The translations under genes were made by a program, and so were the position numbers. Positions 9,395-20,622 of a stretch of 64,000 nt of DNA are shown in pieces. The stretch lies in contig MCFH01000058.1 of the NCBI GenBank assembly GCA_002104945.1, positions 124,001-188,000 on the forward strand. Direction: 5' to 3'. This DNA is from Piromyces finnis. Lineage: Eukaryota > Neocallimastigomycota > Neocallimastigomycetes > Neocallimastigales > Neocallimastigaceae. Position 1 is the first letter of the stretch. Each line of letters starts with the position of its first letter. Under the pieces are notes generated by a model. That model worked only from the letters and a program-made list of their open reading frames with translations, made no database searches and was not told the DNA's origin.

Positions 9395-12300
9395 ACATTG
9401 CATATATTTTAATTATTGAAAGAAAATAATAAACTTTAATTAGTTGAGATCAAAATATATAACTTTTGTTAAATTAATTGTTAAATTAAATATTTAATAA
9501 CTTCTTTAGTAAGTTACACTTTAAAAGTAAACAAATATAATAATTCATGTTATAAAATTATATAATTAAACACTTTTATTAAAATACTAAAAATAATTAT
9601 TACTTTAATTAATTGTAAAATAAACAACTTTTTATATTCTTTAACCTTTAATTATTTCTTTTATTGTTATTTCTAATTACTTTTATTGTAAATAGTTATT
9701 AATTTTATTATTTTAATGTAAATAGTTTAAATTTAAAAGAAAATATAAATACATGTAAATATTCTTATTTTAATCAATATTATTATTATTAATAAAGAAA
9801 TATTATATAGTTTAGTTAATATTTTTATAATTTAAATAAACATTTTAATAATTTAATAAATAAAATTTTAAATATTTAAATATTAGAAAAACGAGTGTTT
9901 CTAATAAAACAATTTAGTGTTGTAATAAAACAATTTTATTAATTTTTATAAAAACAATTTCAAATTCTAATCCATATAACTTATATAGTTGTAATCAAAG
10001 ATATAATATAATAATCACTTTTTGAAGTAAAATCCAAAATTAAGATTATTATCAAATTATAATCAAATTATATCACCCTTTGATATGAGAAGATATCATC
10101 TTAATTCTATAATTTACTATAGAAAGTGATAATATTTGTATCTAAAATTTTAATAAATAAAAATAAGAAAATAAAATAGATGATTCCAATACTTGTTTAT
10201 TAACAAGTATCAGTTTTATAATATAAAATTTATTTATTTATAAAATTAAAAAATTATAATATTATTTAATAACTCTAGTATTATTAAATAATTAAAATGT
10301 ATTATTTATAATCTAATTTTCAGGGATTATTAGTAACCCTTTTAAAAATAAGTTTTATTATAAAATCATATTTGAATTTAAAATTTTAAAATATATATCT
10401 AATTTTTCGCTCTGGATAATTAGGAACATTTTTTTTAAAAGAACATTTTCTATTACTATTTATACAAAATTATTATTTTAAAGTATAATTATAAACAAAT
10501 ATAACTATTTAATTTAAAAAGAATTAAAATGTTAAGATTCATAAATAATTACTAAGTTTGTTATTCTTTGTTTTTATGAAGTATTCTTTATTTTAATAAT
10601 ATATTAAAAAGGCGTTTAAATTAATTATTATTAAATTACTCAGAAAATATATTGATAAAAACATATAAAAATTTAAAAATTATAGACACATGGAAGAAAG
10701 TTACCATAAATTTAAGTGAATTTAAATATATATAATCATTTAATATTATTATAAAAGTTGTCAAAATAAAGTCAAGAAAACAACAAAAAATATATATAAG
10801 CAACATATAAATCTTTAACCCTTAAGTGACTTCTTCACGTTACAAAAATCAATTAGAAACTATCATAAAATCAAAAATAAAGCGAACTATTAAAGGTGTT
10901 GTTTTTATTATATATTGATAACCTTGGAATTAATATATTTTACTATAATTTTTTTAAATACTACTACTACTACTACTAATAATAATAATAATAATTATTT
11001 AATTTAGGTTTTAGTATTTTATTTATTAATTATTAATAAGTTAAAGAGGCTATTGTTAAATGAAAATAAAATAGATGAAATTTATATGACTGAATGTCAT
11101 GTGTATGCATACATTAATGAAGTTTACATTAAATCTATGTTTTACATAAAATAATGTTATTAACATAAATAATGTTAATTATACATAGAAATATTTATTT
11201 ACATTATATCACGTGCATATTGATTATTTAACTATAGTTATTAATAATTAGATTATATAACAATAATAATAATAATAAATATAATAATAGTAATAATAAT
11301 AATTATTTTTTATAAAATATTTTTTGTATTTTTAGAACAAGGAATAATGAATATTTTCAAAAATGGAATATTTTAAATTAAATTAATTTATTTTTAATTT
11401 ATTTGAATATATTTTTTCTGTAAATGAAGAAAATGTTAATGAATAAAGTTCATATACAAAAAATATCATTTTCATATTTAATATAATTTTAAATTTAAAC
11501 ACAAATCGCCGTTTCAAATCTTAAAATGACTAAAAATTAACAAAGTGCCAATAAATTAAAATGGAATTTAATTTAATTAAATTATTGGATGCTTTTTTTT
11601 CGAACAGATTTATCTATAATAGTATTATATATAAAAATTATAAAAGTTATATATAACAATTTATATATAAATATATAATAAAAATTAAATATAAATAAAA
11701 TGTCATGTAATGTCATATTCATGTCATGTAATTATGTATTATAAATGAAAAAAAAAAAATGAATTAATTAATGTATGTATTAACAATGTAATTGTTTTAT
11801 GTATTTATATGTATTCTTTATAATATATTATTTATAATAAATTAAGAAATGTTTATAAAAAAGGAAAATTTTATTATTAATATATTATTAATATTATTAA
11901 TATATTTTATTTTAATATATAATATGTTAATGATTAATACTAATTTTTTGAAAGAAAGAATAAAAAAAAAGTAAAAAAAAAATAAAAATATTATTAAAGT
12001 GTCCTTTAATTCCATTAAAATCACGACTAAAAAATGGCCAAAAAAAAGTTTAATATTCTGAAAAATAACTTGATAAATGATTTTCTTTTTTTTGTAATAT
12101 TTTATTAATGTGGATGGAAAAAAAAAAACAAAAAAATTAAAGTTTACGATCAGTTTTGATTAAATTTAAATTGATTAAATTTAAAATTAAAAATAATTAA
12201 TTAAAACCCATTTCAATTTTTATTCTATCAATATAATAAAGGTTAGTTTAAAATATTAAAAAAAAATAATATTTATAATAAAACATGAAAAGAAAAAAGG

Positions 12301-12590
12301 AAAGCAAAATAAAAGTATAAAAATAATGCTAAACTTCTTTTTTCTTTTTTTTTGTTGTAAAAAAAATTTAAACCAACTTTTAGACAAAATCCATTTAATT
12401 ATTTTTATATTAAATAAAGTTTTAATTTAATTTAATTTTAATTAATTTTAATAAGAGACATAAAAAATATAAAAAAAAAAAAGAAAAATTAAAAAAAAAA
12501 TTTTAATAAAAAAAATTAAAATAAAAGCAATAATAATAGTAAAAAAAAACATATCAAAATAAAAAAAAAAAGTAAAAATATTTAAAAAAT
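9395..12590. other. AT-rich intergenic DNA, no gene seen
   Basis: About 3.2 kb with no coding pattern on either strand. It holds short trinucleotide runs (for example around 10,963–10,995 and 11,262–11,300) and many A or T homopolymers. The last few hundred bases become strongly A-rich on the plus strand, a common feature upstream of genes in this window. Confidence 0.6.
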
Positions 12591-13163
12591 ATGAAATTTT
12601 ATTATTTATTATGTTCTTTGATAGTCTTCAGTACTTTTAATTGGGGTACTTCAGTAGAAGCTCGTGTTACAAATCTTTATTTTCCAAAAAACTCAAAATC
12701 TCAAACAAAGATTATCGATCAAAATGATAAAGAAGCAAAATTGCTTTTAAGAGATGACTCTGGACATCAAGAAATTTTATATGATTGTAGATATAAGTAT
12801 TATGATAGTTCTGAAAGTGGAAAAATGCCAGTTATTTATTGTGAATTACCATTAAAAAAAACTAATAAAGTTTATAAATTAAATTTCCATGTTACAACAA
12901 ATTCAAAAAATATTAATAGAAATTCTAAAATTACTTCAGTTTCTGTAGCTAGAGATACCGAATATAAAACAACAGCTACTAATTATGCTGCTAAAATTTC
13001 TAATATATATAACATGAAACAAGGAGATAAATACAAATATAATGGTAGATTTAATTTATTAACTGTTGACAGAACAGATAGCAGAAAAACTGCTGACACA
13101 AGTGTATTATACGACTCTTTTAAAGTAATTGAAGTTTATAAAAATACTGAATTTGAATATTAA
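12591..13163 (+). CDS. Small secreted protein of unknown function, 190 aa
   Basis: An intact single-exon gene. The first 20–24 residues are a classical signal peptide: MKFYY, a hydrophobic core LLCSLIVFSTF, and a likely cut after SVEA. The mature protein is rich in Lys, Tyr, Thr and Asn. It has two Cys (YDCRYKYY and VIYCELPL) that could form one disulfide, and alternating hydrophobic residues that suggest an all-beta fold. I recognise no domain and no dockerin or cellulose-binding module. The ATG follows an A-rich leader, as is usual here. The only large open frame in nearly 5 kb, it is plausibly a lineage-specific secreted protein. Confidence 0.75.
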   Translation: MKFYYLLCSLIVFSTFNWGTSVEARVTNLYFPKNSKSQTKIIDQNDKEAKLLLRDDSGHQEILYDCRYKYYDSSESGKMPVIYCELPLKKTNKVYKLNFHVTTNSKNINRNSKITSVSVARDTEYKTTATNYAAKISNIYNMKQGDKYKYNGRFNLLTVDRTDSRKTADTSVLYDSFKVIEVYKNTEFEY

Positions 13164-14107
13164 ACAATTTATATGTCTTTTAATAAATAAAAAAAAAAAC
13201 AATACAAGTTTTATATTTTTAATTAGTAATTTAACATGTATTGTTTTTTGAAATAATTAAATTGAAAAGAGGAATAATGTGGGAAAATCTGAATAATTTA
13301 AATTTTTAAACTTTTAAATAAAATAAGAAAGGTATTATTCAGGTTTATATATTCTATAATACATAATTTTCATAATGAAAATAATTATAAAAATCCTTGG
13401 AATTATTATTACAAGATTTAAAATTGTTAAATTATATAATTTAATAAATAATAAAATAATTTAAAACTATGAAAATATATTCACAAATGATTTATTAATC
13501 TAAAGATATATATTTTATAAGAATTAAAATTTTATCGATAGAAATAAAATAAAATAAAATAAAATAAAATAAAATAAAATAAAATAAAATAAAATAAAAT
13601 AAAATAAAATAAAATAAAATAAAATAAAATAAAATAAAATAAAATAAAATAAAATAAAATAAAATAAAATAAAATAAAATAAAATAAAATAAAATAAAAT
13701 AAAATAAAATAAAATAAAATAAAATAAAATAAAATAAAATAAAAATACAATTCCATTTGCTGGTATTAGTGTGTATTATAACAGTAAAGTGTTTTAATTT
13801 CAAAATTATTATATATTTCATTTTTGAATATTAATATCAAATAGATAATTATATAGTTAATACATATTTCAGATTTCAGGTTTTATTTTGATTTTATGTA
13901 CATATAATTTGTTCTATTTAAACTGATAAAGCTCAGTTATAATATAATATTTATTTAAACTTTAGAGAAATTTTATTTTAATAACCTTTACTTAATTTTA
14001 TTATATTAAACTATTTTCGCTAACTGTTTAACTAAGCCATTTTTCTATTATTTATACTATATTAATATTAATGTTTTCCCTATAATTATAACATGTGACT
14101 TTTATTT
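13164..14107. other. AT-rich intergenic DNA around a pentanucleotide repeat
   Basis: Apart from the (AAAAT)n tract there is no gene. It ends at the left LTR of the complete gypsy element, with the ATTT target duplication at 14,104–14,107. Confidence 0.6.
13542..13745. repeat. (AAAAT)n microsatellite, about 41 units
   Basis: An uninterrupted AAAAT pentanucleotide run of about 204 bp. The long open frames here on the minus strand (a repeated ILFYF peptide) are artefacts of the repeat. Confidence 0.97.
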
Positions 14108-14526
14108 TGATACGGGTTAATTTTATGTAGAAAGAATTAAACTTTAATTAATATATATTTTATTAATAATTTTATTTATAACGTTCCAATATTTCTATTC
14201 TGTCTAAATACTAAAACGTTCTGTCGTTGTCAAATATTAAAATTCTAACTAAAACAAGAAGCCCTTTTTAATAATATTTATTCTAGTCTATTTATACTAA
14301 TGAGGCTTACTTAATAATTAATTGTCCAATTATAAGGCTGGAACTATATGGATCATTCATTTACAATACTCTTTTACATTACAAAATATTACATTTGTCG
14401 TACATTTACATTATATTCTTATACATTGTAGAAATAATTAATATTATAATAAATCTATATAAATTTAATATTAGGAAAAATTACTAATATAATAATATGT
14501 TCAAGTCACATATTATTTTTATATCA
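14108..14526 (-). repeat. 3' LTR of the complete gypsy element
   Basis: 419 bp. On the plus strand it reads TGATACGGG … TTTTTATATCA, so the ends are the inverted pair TGATA/TATCA. It matches 20,623–21,041. Confidence 0.96.
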
Positions 14527-14540
14527 AAAATCCCCTCGCT
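14527..14540 (-). other. Polypurine tract (plus-strand primer)
   Basis: On the coding strand this reads AGCGAGGGGATTTT and touches the 3' LTR. That is the expected position for the RNase H-resistant purine primer. Confidence 0.75.
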
Positions 14541-14944
14541 ATAGGAGAGCGAAGTATAATTTAAGATACAAAATTTTTACTGAGCGTATCTGGTTATAAT
14601 ATTAATTTTTCTGGTTATAAAACTAAATTTCTAAAATTAAAAAAAATTGAAAAAAAATTGAAAAAAAAATTGAAAAAAAATACTAATAAAAATTTTTTTT
14701 TTTTTTTTTTTTTTTTTTAATTATTATTATGATTATTTATATATACTAATTACTAATTAAACTAATTATTATTGTTATTATTATTATTATTTACTATTAT
14801 TATAATTATTATTTATTATTATTCTTAATAATCTATGGTAGGCTACTCGAGGTTTAGCAAGGTCGAACAGGAGTTAATCGACTTTTCGAAATTCGAAATC
14901 CCTTTTTGACTTTTTCAATTTCAATTTCGAAATTTCAAATTAAT

Positions 14945-14980
<36 letters not shown>

Positions 14981-15049
14981 TATATATATATATATGTTTA
15001 ACATATCTAATTTGTAAAATATAATAAATTTTAAATAAAGTGTCGTCTC
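14541..15049 (-). other. 3' untranslated part of the gypsy element with homopolymers
   Basis: Contains long T runs (about 14,693–14,718 and 14,947–14,977), a (TA)n stretch and AT-rich DNA between the pol stop codon and the purine tract. No gene is seen. Confidence 0.6.
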
Positions 15050-18000
15050 TCATAACGAAATATTTTCTTTATAAGGGAGGATATTCTTCATATGTGTATA
15101 CCTGGTTAGTTCTTGTCCCGTATTGTAGTCCTTGAGCTTGACTGTATTCCAGGCGATATCTAAGATTTGATAAGGTCCTTTAAAATATGGGTCCAATTTT
15201 GTTCTGTTGAAATTCCTTAATTTGACTAGATCGCCTATTTTGTATTCTTCCTTATGATCCATGCTTATTTTACTTTGTCTTCTAGCTTCCCAATACTTTA
15301 GAGTACCTAGCATTTTTGAAGCCGCCTTCCTTATCCATTTAGCGTGATCCACGAACCTTTCCATTATAATTTCTTCTGTGGATCTTCCTAAAGTTTCTTG
15401 ATATGTTTCCATTAGCACTAAATCTATTGGGCGTGCATCCTTTCTTCCATATACAAGTTCAAAACTAGAGAATCCAGTTGTAGTAGATATACTGGTCCTT
15501 AACGCCCATAGAGCTACTGGTAAGTATTTGTCCCAGTCTTCATTGTTCTCTACTAAGAATCGTAGCTGTTTCCCAATTTCCCGATTCTTATTTTCCACTA
15601 GACCATTCGACTCTGGGTGATAGGTGGATACGAAGTGTACATAAGTATCATATAAATCTAAAAATATTTTTGTATAGTCGGAAGTAAATTGTACACCATT
15701 ATCCATTAAGACCAATTGTGGGACTCCGTGGCGACTAAATACTTCGGTTAGGAATTCCGCTACATCTTCTGAGGTGGTCGTTGACAACGCCTTCGCCTCA
15801 GGCCATTTTGTAAAATAGTCCACAGCTACAATAATATATTTGTTATCTTGCACAGTAGTCTTTAACGGGCCTATTATGTCCACGGCTATTCTGACAAACG
15901 GTGCTTCGACTGGTGATGCAAATCTCTCGGTTCTTTCAGGTAGAGGTTGGGACTTCCGTAACTGACAGATTTTACACGTAGAAATATAGGTTTTTATATC
16001 TAAAACCATGTTCTTCCAATAATACTTATCCTTGATCCTTTGGTAAGTTTTCTGCAGTCCTTCATGTGCGATTTTATGGTTTTTCGCGATGACCTGGATC
16101 TTTTCCAAGGGTTCGTCAACAATCTTTCTTAAGTTATCGTTATCCCTGAAATATAACAGATTATTTATTCTTATTACTCTTTCTTTTAGAAAGTTTTTCA
16201 TAACCTCTGAGATATATTTATCATTTTCCTCGTTTTCTTCTTCTGACATTAATTCAGGCATCTTAGTAGGTTCTTCTACAACTTGTTTTCTCTGTTTCCG
16301 AGCTAATAAAGATTCTTCTTCATCACTTTCGCTTTCATTATTTTCTGACTCAAGGTTGGTATCATTTAGTGTACTAACTATTGCATTTGCGTTCGCTTCC
16401 TGACTGTTATCCTCTTTTAATGACATCCGGGATAATGCGTCAGCTAAAATATTCGCTTTTCCAGGTTGATATCTTACTTCTACCATGTTTTGGCTAAAGT
16501 CATTAACCCAGCGAGCGTGTTTTGAAGTTTGAGGTTCATTTTTATTAATGATAGCAACTAGCGGAAGGTGGTCCGTATATAAAATAGTTTTGTACGGATT
16601 TCCTAGGACATAATGACGAAATTCCATCAGGCAATAATGAGCAGCGGTACCTTCCAGTTCAGTAATAGGGTAGTTTAATTCAGCTTTCTTTAGTGCACGA
16701 CTAGCATACTTTATAGGATGCTCTACCCCGTCCTCCAAAAGTTGCAATAATACGCCGCCAATACCACTGAAACTGGCGTCCGAGCGGATAATGAAAGGAA
16801 TATCATAACGAGGAAAACACAGAATAGGGGAAGAGGCCAAATATTCTTTAGCAGCAACGAACGACGAATTACACTCAGAATCCCAAATAAACTTGGCGTC
16901 TTTTCTAAGGAGTTTATTTAAGGGGGCAGTAATAGAAGCAAAGTGATCAATAAATTCCCTATAATAACCAACCATTCCAAGAAAAGAACGAAGTTCAGTA
17001 ACAGATTTAGGAGGATCTAGTTTGAGTATATTATCGACCTTAGATTTAATAGGAAGAAGACCATTAATAGAAACAACATGACCCAACACTTCAACTTCCT
17101 GTAAACAGAAGTGACACTTCTCAATGTTGATCTTTAAACCATTATCGCGAAGGATCTGGAAAACCTTTTTGATATCACGAAGATGTTGTGAGTAAGAAGG
17201 AGAATAAATAATTATGTCATCAAGGTATACTTGAATACAAACATTGAGGAGGTCAAAGAAGATACGATTCATCTCTCTTTGAAAGGTCGCCGGCGCGTTT
17301 GTTAAACCAAAAGGCATGACTACGTAATCAAAATTTCCAAAACGCGTGGTAATAGCTGTAATACATTGGTCTTCTGGTCGCATAGGAATTTGGTGGTATC
17401 CACTGAATAGATCTAAGGCCGTGAAAAATCTTGCACCAGTCATGGATTCAAAAGCTTCTCTAATGTTGGGAATAGAGTAAGCATCCTTTACAGTAATATT
17501 ATTGACTTTTCTATAATCTGCACAAAGACGCCATTTATTGTGCTTCTTAGGAACCATTACAATGGGAGAAGCCCAAGGGGAATGGGATGGAACAATAAGG
17601 CCTTTATCCAGTAGTTTTTGAAGTTCACCCTTAAGAGCAGCTAGTTGAACTTGTGACAACTTCCGAACTTTAGCTTTAATGGGTTTAGCGCCCTCAACAA
17701 GTTCAATGTGGTGTGACCGGAGTTTTGAACGTTGGAGATCATCAGTGGAACAAGCAATAACATCACGAAAAGAAAATAAAAGACTTTGAAAATCATCTAC
17801 AACAATCGGTTCTTCAGACTTATATGAAGGAATAAGATTATGTAATTCCTCAACTTTACCTAGAATTAAATCCTCCTTATTAAGAATAGGCTCGTTCTTG
17901 AGAGCAGCTACAATTGGTTTCCTATCAGAAGAGGGAAATAAGTAACAGTAATAGCACAAAGGGTTAAAAGAATTAATATCAATAATAGGAGTGAGAGGTT

Positions 18001-19219
18001 CCAGAGTACCTTGACGTGTCTTAACACAAACAGTTTTATCGACTGCATCAACAATAATCCGTTGATCATGTTGAACTTTCAAACCAATCAGAGCATCATA
18101 AAATACGTCGTCATTATCGCAAATGCGGAATAGGACCGGAAAGGTAAGAGAACCAATACACACGTTGAGTTCAACCAAATCAAAGGTACGAAGGTTATCA
18201 TCAGCCATAGCCTGTTGAATTTTGCTGTATACTTGGCCTTCAATTTTGAAATCGTTTATATTATCTAACAAGAATTTCCTCGAAACCAAGTTAATATTAC
18301 TGCAGGAATCAACTAAAAGAAAAGCCTTATGTCCATTCAGTAAGGCATGAACTACGGCAATGTCGTGGTCTTTTACGGCACCCGACACATAGTCGTGATG
18401 AGGATTATTAACGACTTGTAGTTCCAGCGGCTTATTATCCTGTTCGACCATACCCATGACAATAGAGCTAGAGGGAACACGTTCCTTCTTTAAGTTGTTG
18501 GCAAGATCCATACGAGATTGGTTGGATAATTCCAAGAGTTGGGCGAAAGTCACATTAGCCTTAGTATTTTTCAAGTCTTCGCAGATATCATATCTATTTG
18601 TCCCTTGAGATAACTTCATGACTTGTATAGTTTTCTCTTTTGGGCCTAAGGGCTGTACAAGTGCGCTTCCGATATTAGGAGAGGAAGTAATAGGACTTTT
18701 ACTTTTCTTTTCACTTTTCGGCTTGGAAACATTTTTAAAAGATACAGATTTAACATGGCTCTCGGACTTACGGACATCTGGAGGTGCCTGAGTTTGTTCA
18801 AAATCCATTTCAACACTACTTACGTTTGGGAACGAGGGGGATTCGAACGCATGACCTGGGGACTGGGGGTTCGAGACAGTGCCCGCTGTACCATTGTGGT
18901 TATTTTTCTGAAAATTTTTTGAAGAGGGAAGATTCACCTGGGGGTGTGCCTGAGATGGTTGTGAGCTCACCGGAGATGTAGGAGGAGTAGTAGTATCAGA
19001 ATTCGAGGAGGTGAGCGAGTTGCGTCTCTTCGTTTGAGCTGATTCCTCCTCATCTGTAGGGTCTAATTTCCTTTTAGCTACAGCAATTATATCCTTTTTG
19101 ACCGTAGATTCCGATGGTGAGTGACCCATTTGGTTACTGGAGGTGGATCGACCTCCATTTAGTGATTTAAACGACCACAGTCTTTTTGGAGGTGTCCTGG
19201 TTGATGGCAGCGATAACAC
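15050..19219 (-). CDS. Ty3/gypsy Pol: protease, RT, RNase H, integrase
   Basis: An open frame of 1,389 codons reached from gag by -1 frameshifting, so its first Met-like codon is not a real start. The order is a Ser/Pro-rich linker (1–200), a FAQLLELS segment near 225, an aspartic-protease-like domain with FLLVDSCSNINLV near 300–312 (DSC instead of DTG/DSG) and a second strand ALIGLKV. RT follows with VMPFGLTNAPATFQ and VYLDDIIIYS near 665. RNase H has RSDASFSGIGG and ends in ADALSRMS. An acidic spacer leads to integrase: an HHCC zinc finger ending CKICQLR, then AVDIIGP, LMDNGVQF and GLVENKNREIG, and a short basic C-terminus. No chromodomain. It copies RNA to DNA and inserts it. Undamaged throughout. 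Confidence 0.95.
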   Translation of the reverse strand: MLSLPSTRTPPKRLWSFKSLNGGRSTSSNQMGHSPSESTVKKDIIAVAKRKLDPTDEEESAQTKRRNSLTSSNSDTTTPPTSPVSSQPSQAHPQVNLPSSKNFQKNNHNGTAGTVSNPQSPGHAFESPSFPNVSSVEMDFEQTQAPPDVRKSESHVKSVSFKNVSKPKSEKKSKSPITSSPNIGSALVQPLGPKEKTIQVMKLSQGTNRYDICEDLKNTKANVTFAQLLELSNQSRMDLANNLKKERVPSSSIVMGMVEQDNKPLELQVVNNPHHDYVSGAVKDHDIAVVHALLNGHKAFLLVDSCSNINLVSRKFLLDNINDFKIEGQVYSKIQQAMADDNLRTFDLVELNVCIGSLTFPVLFRICDNDDVFYDALIGLKVQHDQRIIVDAVDKTVCVKTRQGTLEPLTPIIDINSFNPLCYYCYLFPSSDRKPIVAALKNEPILNKEDLILGKVEELHNLIPSYKSEEPIVVDDFQSLLFSFRDVIACSTDDLQRSKLRSHHIELVEGAKPIKAKVRKLSQVQLAALKGELQKLLDKGLIVPSHSPWASPIVMVPKKHNKWRLCADYRKVNNITVKDAYSIPNIREAFESMTGARFFTALDLFSGYHQIPMRPEDQCITAITTRFGNFDYVVMPFGLTNAPATFQREMNRIFFDLLNVCIQVYLDDIIIYSPSYSQHLRDIKKVFQILRDNGLKINIEKCHFCLQEVEVLGHVVSINGLLPIKSKVDNILKLDPPKSVTELRSFLGMVGYYREFIDHFASITAPLNKLLRKDAKFIWDSECNSSFVAAKEYLASSPILCFPRYDIPFIIRSDASFSGIGGVLLQLLEDGVEHPIKYASRALKKAELNYPITELEGTAAHYCLMEFRHYVLGNPYKTILYTDHLPLVAIINKNEPQTSKHARWVNDFSQNMVEVRYQPGKANILADALSRMSLKEDNSQEANANAIVSTLNDTNLESENNESESDEEESLLARKQRKQVVEEPTKMPELMSEEENEENDKYISEVMKNFLKERVIRINNLLYFRDNDNLRKIVDEPLEKIQVIAKNHKIAHEGLQKTYQRIKDKYYWKNMVLDIKTYISTCKICQLRKSQPLPERTERFASPVEAPFVRIAVDIIGPLKTTVQDNKYIIVAVDYFTKWPEAKALSTTTSEDVAEFLTEVFSRHGVPQLVLMDNGVQFTSDYTKIFLDLYDTYVHFVSTYHPESNGLVENKNREIGKQLRFLVENNEDWDKYLPVALWALRTSISTTTGFSSFELVYGRKDARPIDLVLMETYQETLGRSTEEIIMERFVDHAKWIRKAASKMLGTLKYWEARRQSKISMDHKEEYKIGDLVKLRNFNRTKLDPYFKGPYQILDIAWNTVKLKDYNTGQELTRYTHMKNILPYKENISL
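19138..19171 (-). promoter_or_regulatory. Programmed -1 ribosomal frameshift signal between gag and pol
   Basis: On the coding strand the slippery heptamer TTTAAAT (19,171–19,165) lies in the gag frame as T TTA AAT. A 7-nt spacer follows (19,164–19,158), then a perfect 7-bp hairpin TGGAGGT-CGATCC-ACCTCCA (19,157–19,138). The gag TAA falls within the spacer. Slipping back one base leads straight into pol. UUUAAAU with a stem 5–9 nt downstream is the canonical arrangement. Confidence 0.88.
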
Positions 19220-20106
19220 ACTTTTTGGGAAAAGTTACCAGACGCATGAGGGGTATTCCTAGGCTGAGTGTAAGATGAATTATACCTGTTTTGATACTGA
19301 TTTGGAGGATTATAAGCAGGATAAGGAGTGTAATATTCAGATTGATGATAAGTGGCATAACCATCACCCATTGGTGCAGGAGGCCTGTTGTTGAAATAAG
19401 GATCTGAGTAACTAGGTCCAGGAGCTTGGACAGGAGCAACCGGTGTTGAAGGATAATTGTAACTGGAATTATTGGAATATCCATAAGAATAAGGGTTAGG
19501 ATTGGAGTAATGACTATCCATCGGACGATACTGTGGTGTATAAGCACCATGAGGATTATAACCAGGAGTAAAGCTACTGGAATAAGAGGCGTATTCTTTC
19601 CAGTATTCGTGGTTCTTTGCAGTTTGGCAAGCCTCATCAATAGTTGCGGGCTCGCGAATGGTGAGGGCATGTTGTAATTCTGGACGACTACGGATAGCAT
19701 GCATATAGTCGTACACAGAAACTCTGGGGCGATATTCCGCATCCAAAGAATGGTAAAGGTCCAAAAACCTATTATTGAATTCATCCACTGTTTCTCCAGG
19801 ACGAATAACCATAATCTTTAATCGGCGAAAACCATCCTGTTTGTTGTTCCAATAGGCTAACCTATTCCTAATTGATGGCATACATTCATCCAAAGAGGGT
19901 GGCCTGTTCCACATGCGTTCAAACCTAATTAGTTCATCAACAATTTCTGGGAAATCGATACAACCGACAATGGTATCGAACTTTTCATTCTCATCAACAA
20001 TGCCTTCTCTAGAAAACCATGCTTCCATCTGACGTTTCCACACATCTTCGTTGCAATGGGTTTTGTCCAAGATAGGAAGTCTATAATACGAAGATCTATT
20101 AGCCAT
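19159..20106 (-). CDS. Ty3/gypsy Gag (capsid and zinc knuckle), 315 aa
   Basis: Starts MANRSSYYRLPILDK. Residues about 1–175 form a retrotransposon capsid domain (WKRQMEAWFSREG, a conserved YWNNKQDGFRRL segment, GETVDEFNNRFLDLYHSL). A Tyr/Pro/Asn/Ser-rich linker follows. The C-terminus carries one CCHC zinc knuckle (CYRCHQPGHLQKDC). The protein forms the virus-like particle and packages the RNA. It ends at a TAA inside the frameshift signal. Its frame overlaps pol by 61 bp. Confidence 0.95.
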   Translation of the reverse strand: MANRSSYYRLPILDKTHCNEDVWKRQMEAWFSREGIVDENEKFDTIVGCIDFPEIVDELIRFERMWNRPPSLDECMPSIRNRLAYWNNKQDGFRRLKIMVIRPGETVDEFNNRFLDLYHSLDAEYRPRVSVYDYMHAIRSRPELQHALTIREPATIDEACQTAKNHEYWKEYASYSSSFTPGYNPHGAYTPQYRPMDSHYSNPNPYSYGYSNNSSYNYPSTPVAPVQAPGPSYSDPYFNNRPPAPMGDGYATYHQSEYYTPYPAYNPPNQYQNRYNSSYTQPRNTPHASGNFSQKVCYRCHQPGHLQKDCGRLNH

Positions 20107-20601
20107 AGCAAAAATTTACTGAAATTTAAAGGGTTAGGTATTAATGAGTAAACAAAAATTTTTTTTTTTTTTTTTTTTTAATTATTTAACTGAAAATAAT
20201 ATAACAAACTAATTATTTAATATATTTTATTTATCAAGTTTAGTTTTCGACCTCCACTTCGGGCCCTCACTAATAAATACTTTATTCTAACAGTGGGTTA
20301 GAATGGTGATATTTCTTTAATAGCTGCCGGAAGCGCTCTACTCTCCTAATGAATATTTAAGAACTGATATGGTAGTTACCAACTCTTAAATAACCTCAAT
20401 AAATAACTGGAGTAAATATACTAAACTTTAATAATTTATACGCAAGCGTTGTAGCTGTCTAGTATAAACTACTTAATTATATTATATTATTAAAAGAATA
20501 ACAACTTTTTATATCCTTTTCTACTTCTAAGTAGTAAAGGAGGAAAATAACAATAAAACTTGTTTTAAAAATCGAAAAAAAAAAAAACACTATTCTTTCT
20601 A
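20107..20601 (-). other. 5' leader of the gypsy element
   Basis: Noncoding RNA leader between primer site and gag start, with a T run at about 20,160–20,178. Presumed to hold packaging and dimerisation signals; none can be recognised by eye. Confidence 0.5.
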
Positions 20602-20619
20602 TACCCGATATCTCCACCA
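20602..20619 (-). other. tRNA primer binding site
   Basis: On the coding strand the 18 bases TGGTGGAGATATCGGGTA start 3 nt after the 5' LTR. TGG pairs with the CCA end of a tRNA, so the primer tRNA would end TACCCGATATCTCCACCA. I cannot assign its identity. A similar TGGTGGAGA start occurs at 25,264. Confidence 0.8.
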
Positions 20620-20622
20620 AGT

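Noticed and set aside
13495-13821. Minus-strand frame of repeated ILFYF
   Set aside because: It is a translation of the (AAAAT)n microsatellite, not a gene.
18784-18981. Plus-strand 65-codon frame inside pol
   Set aside because: A shadow of the intact pol on the other strand.
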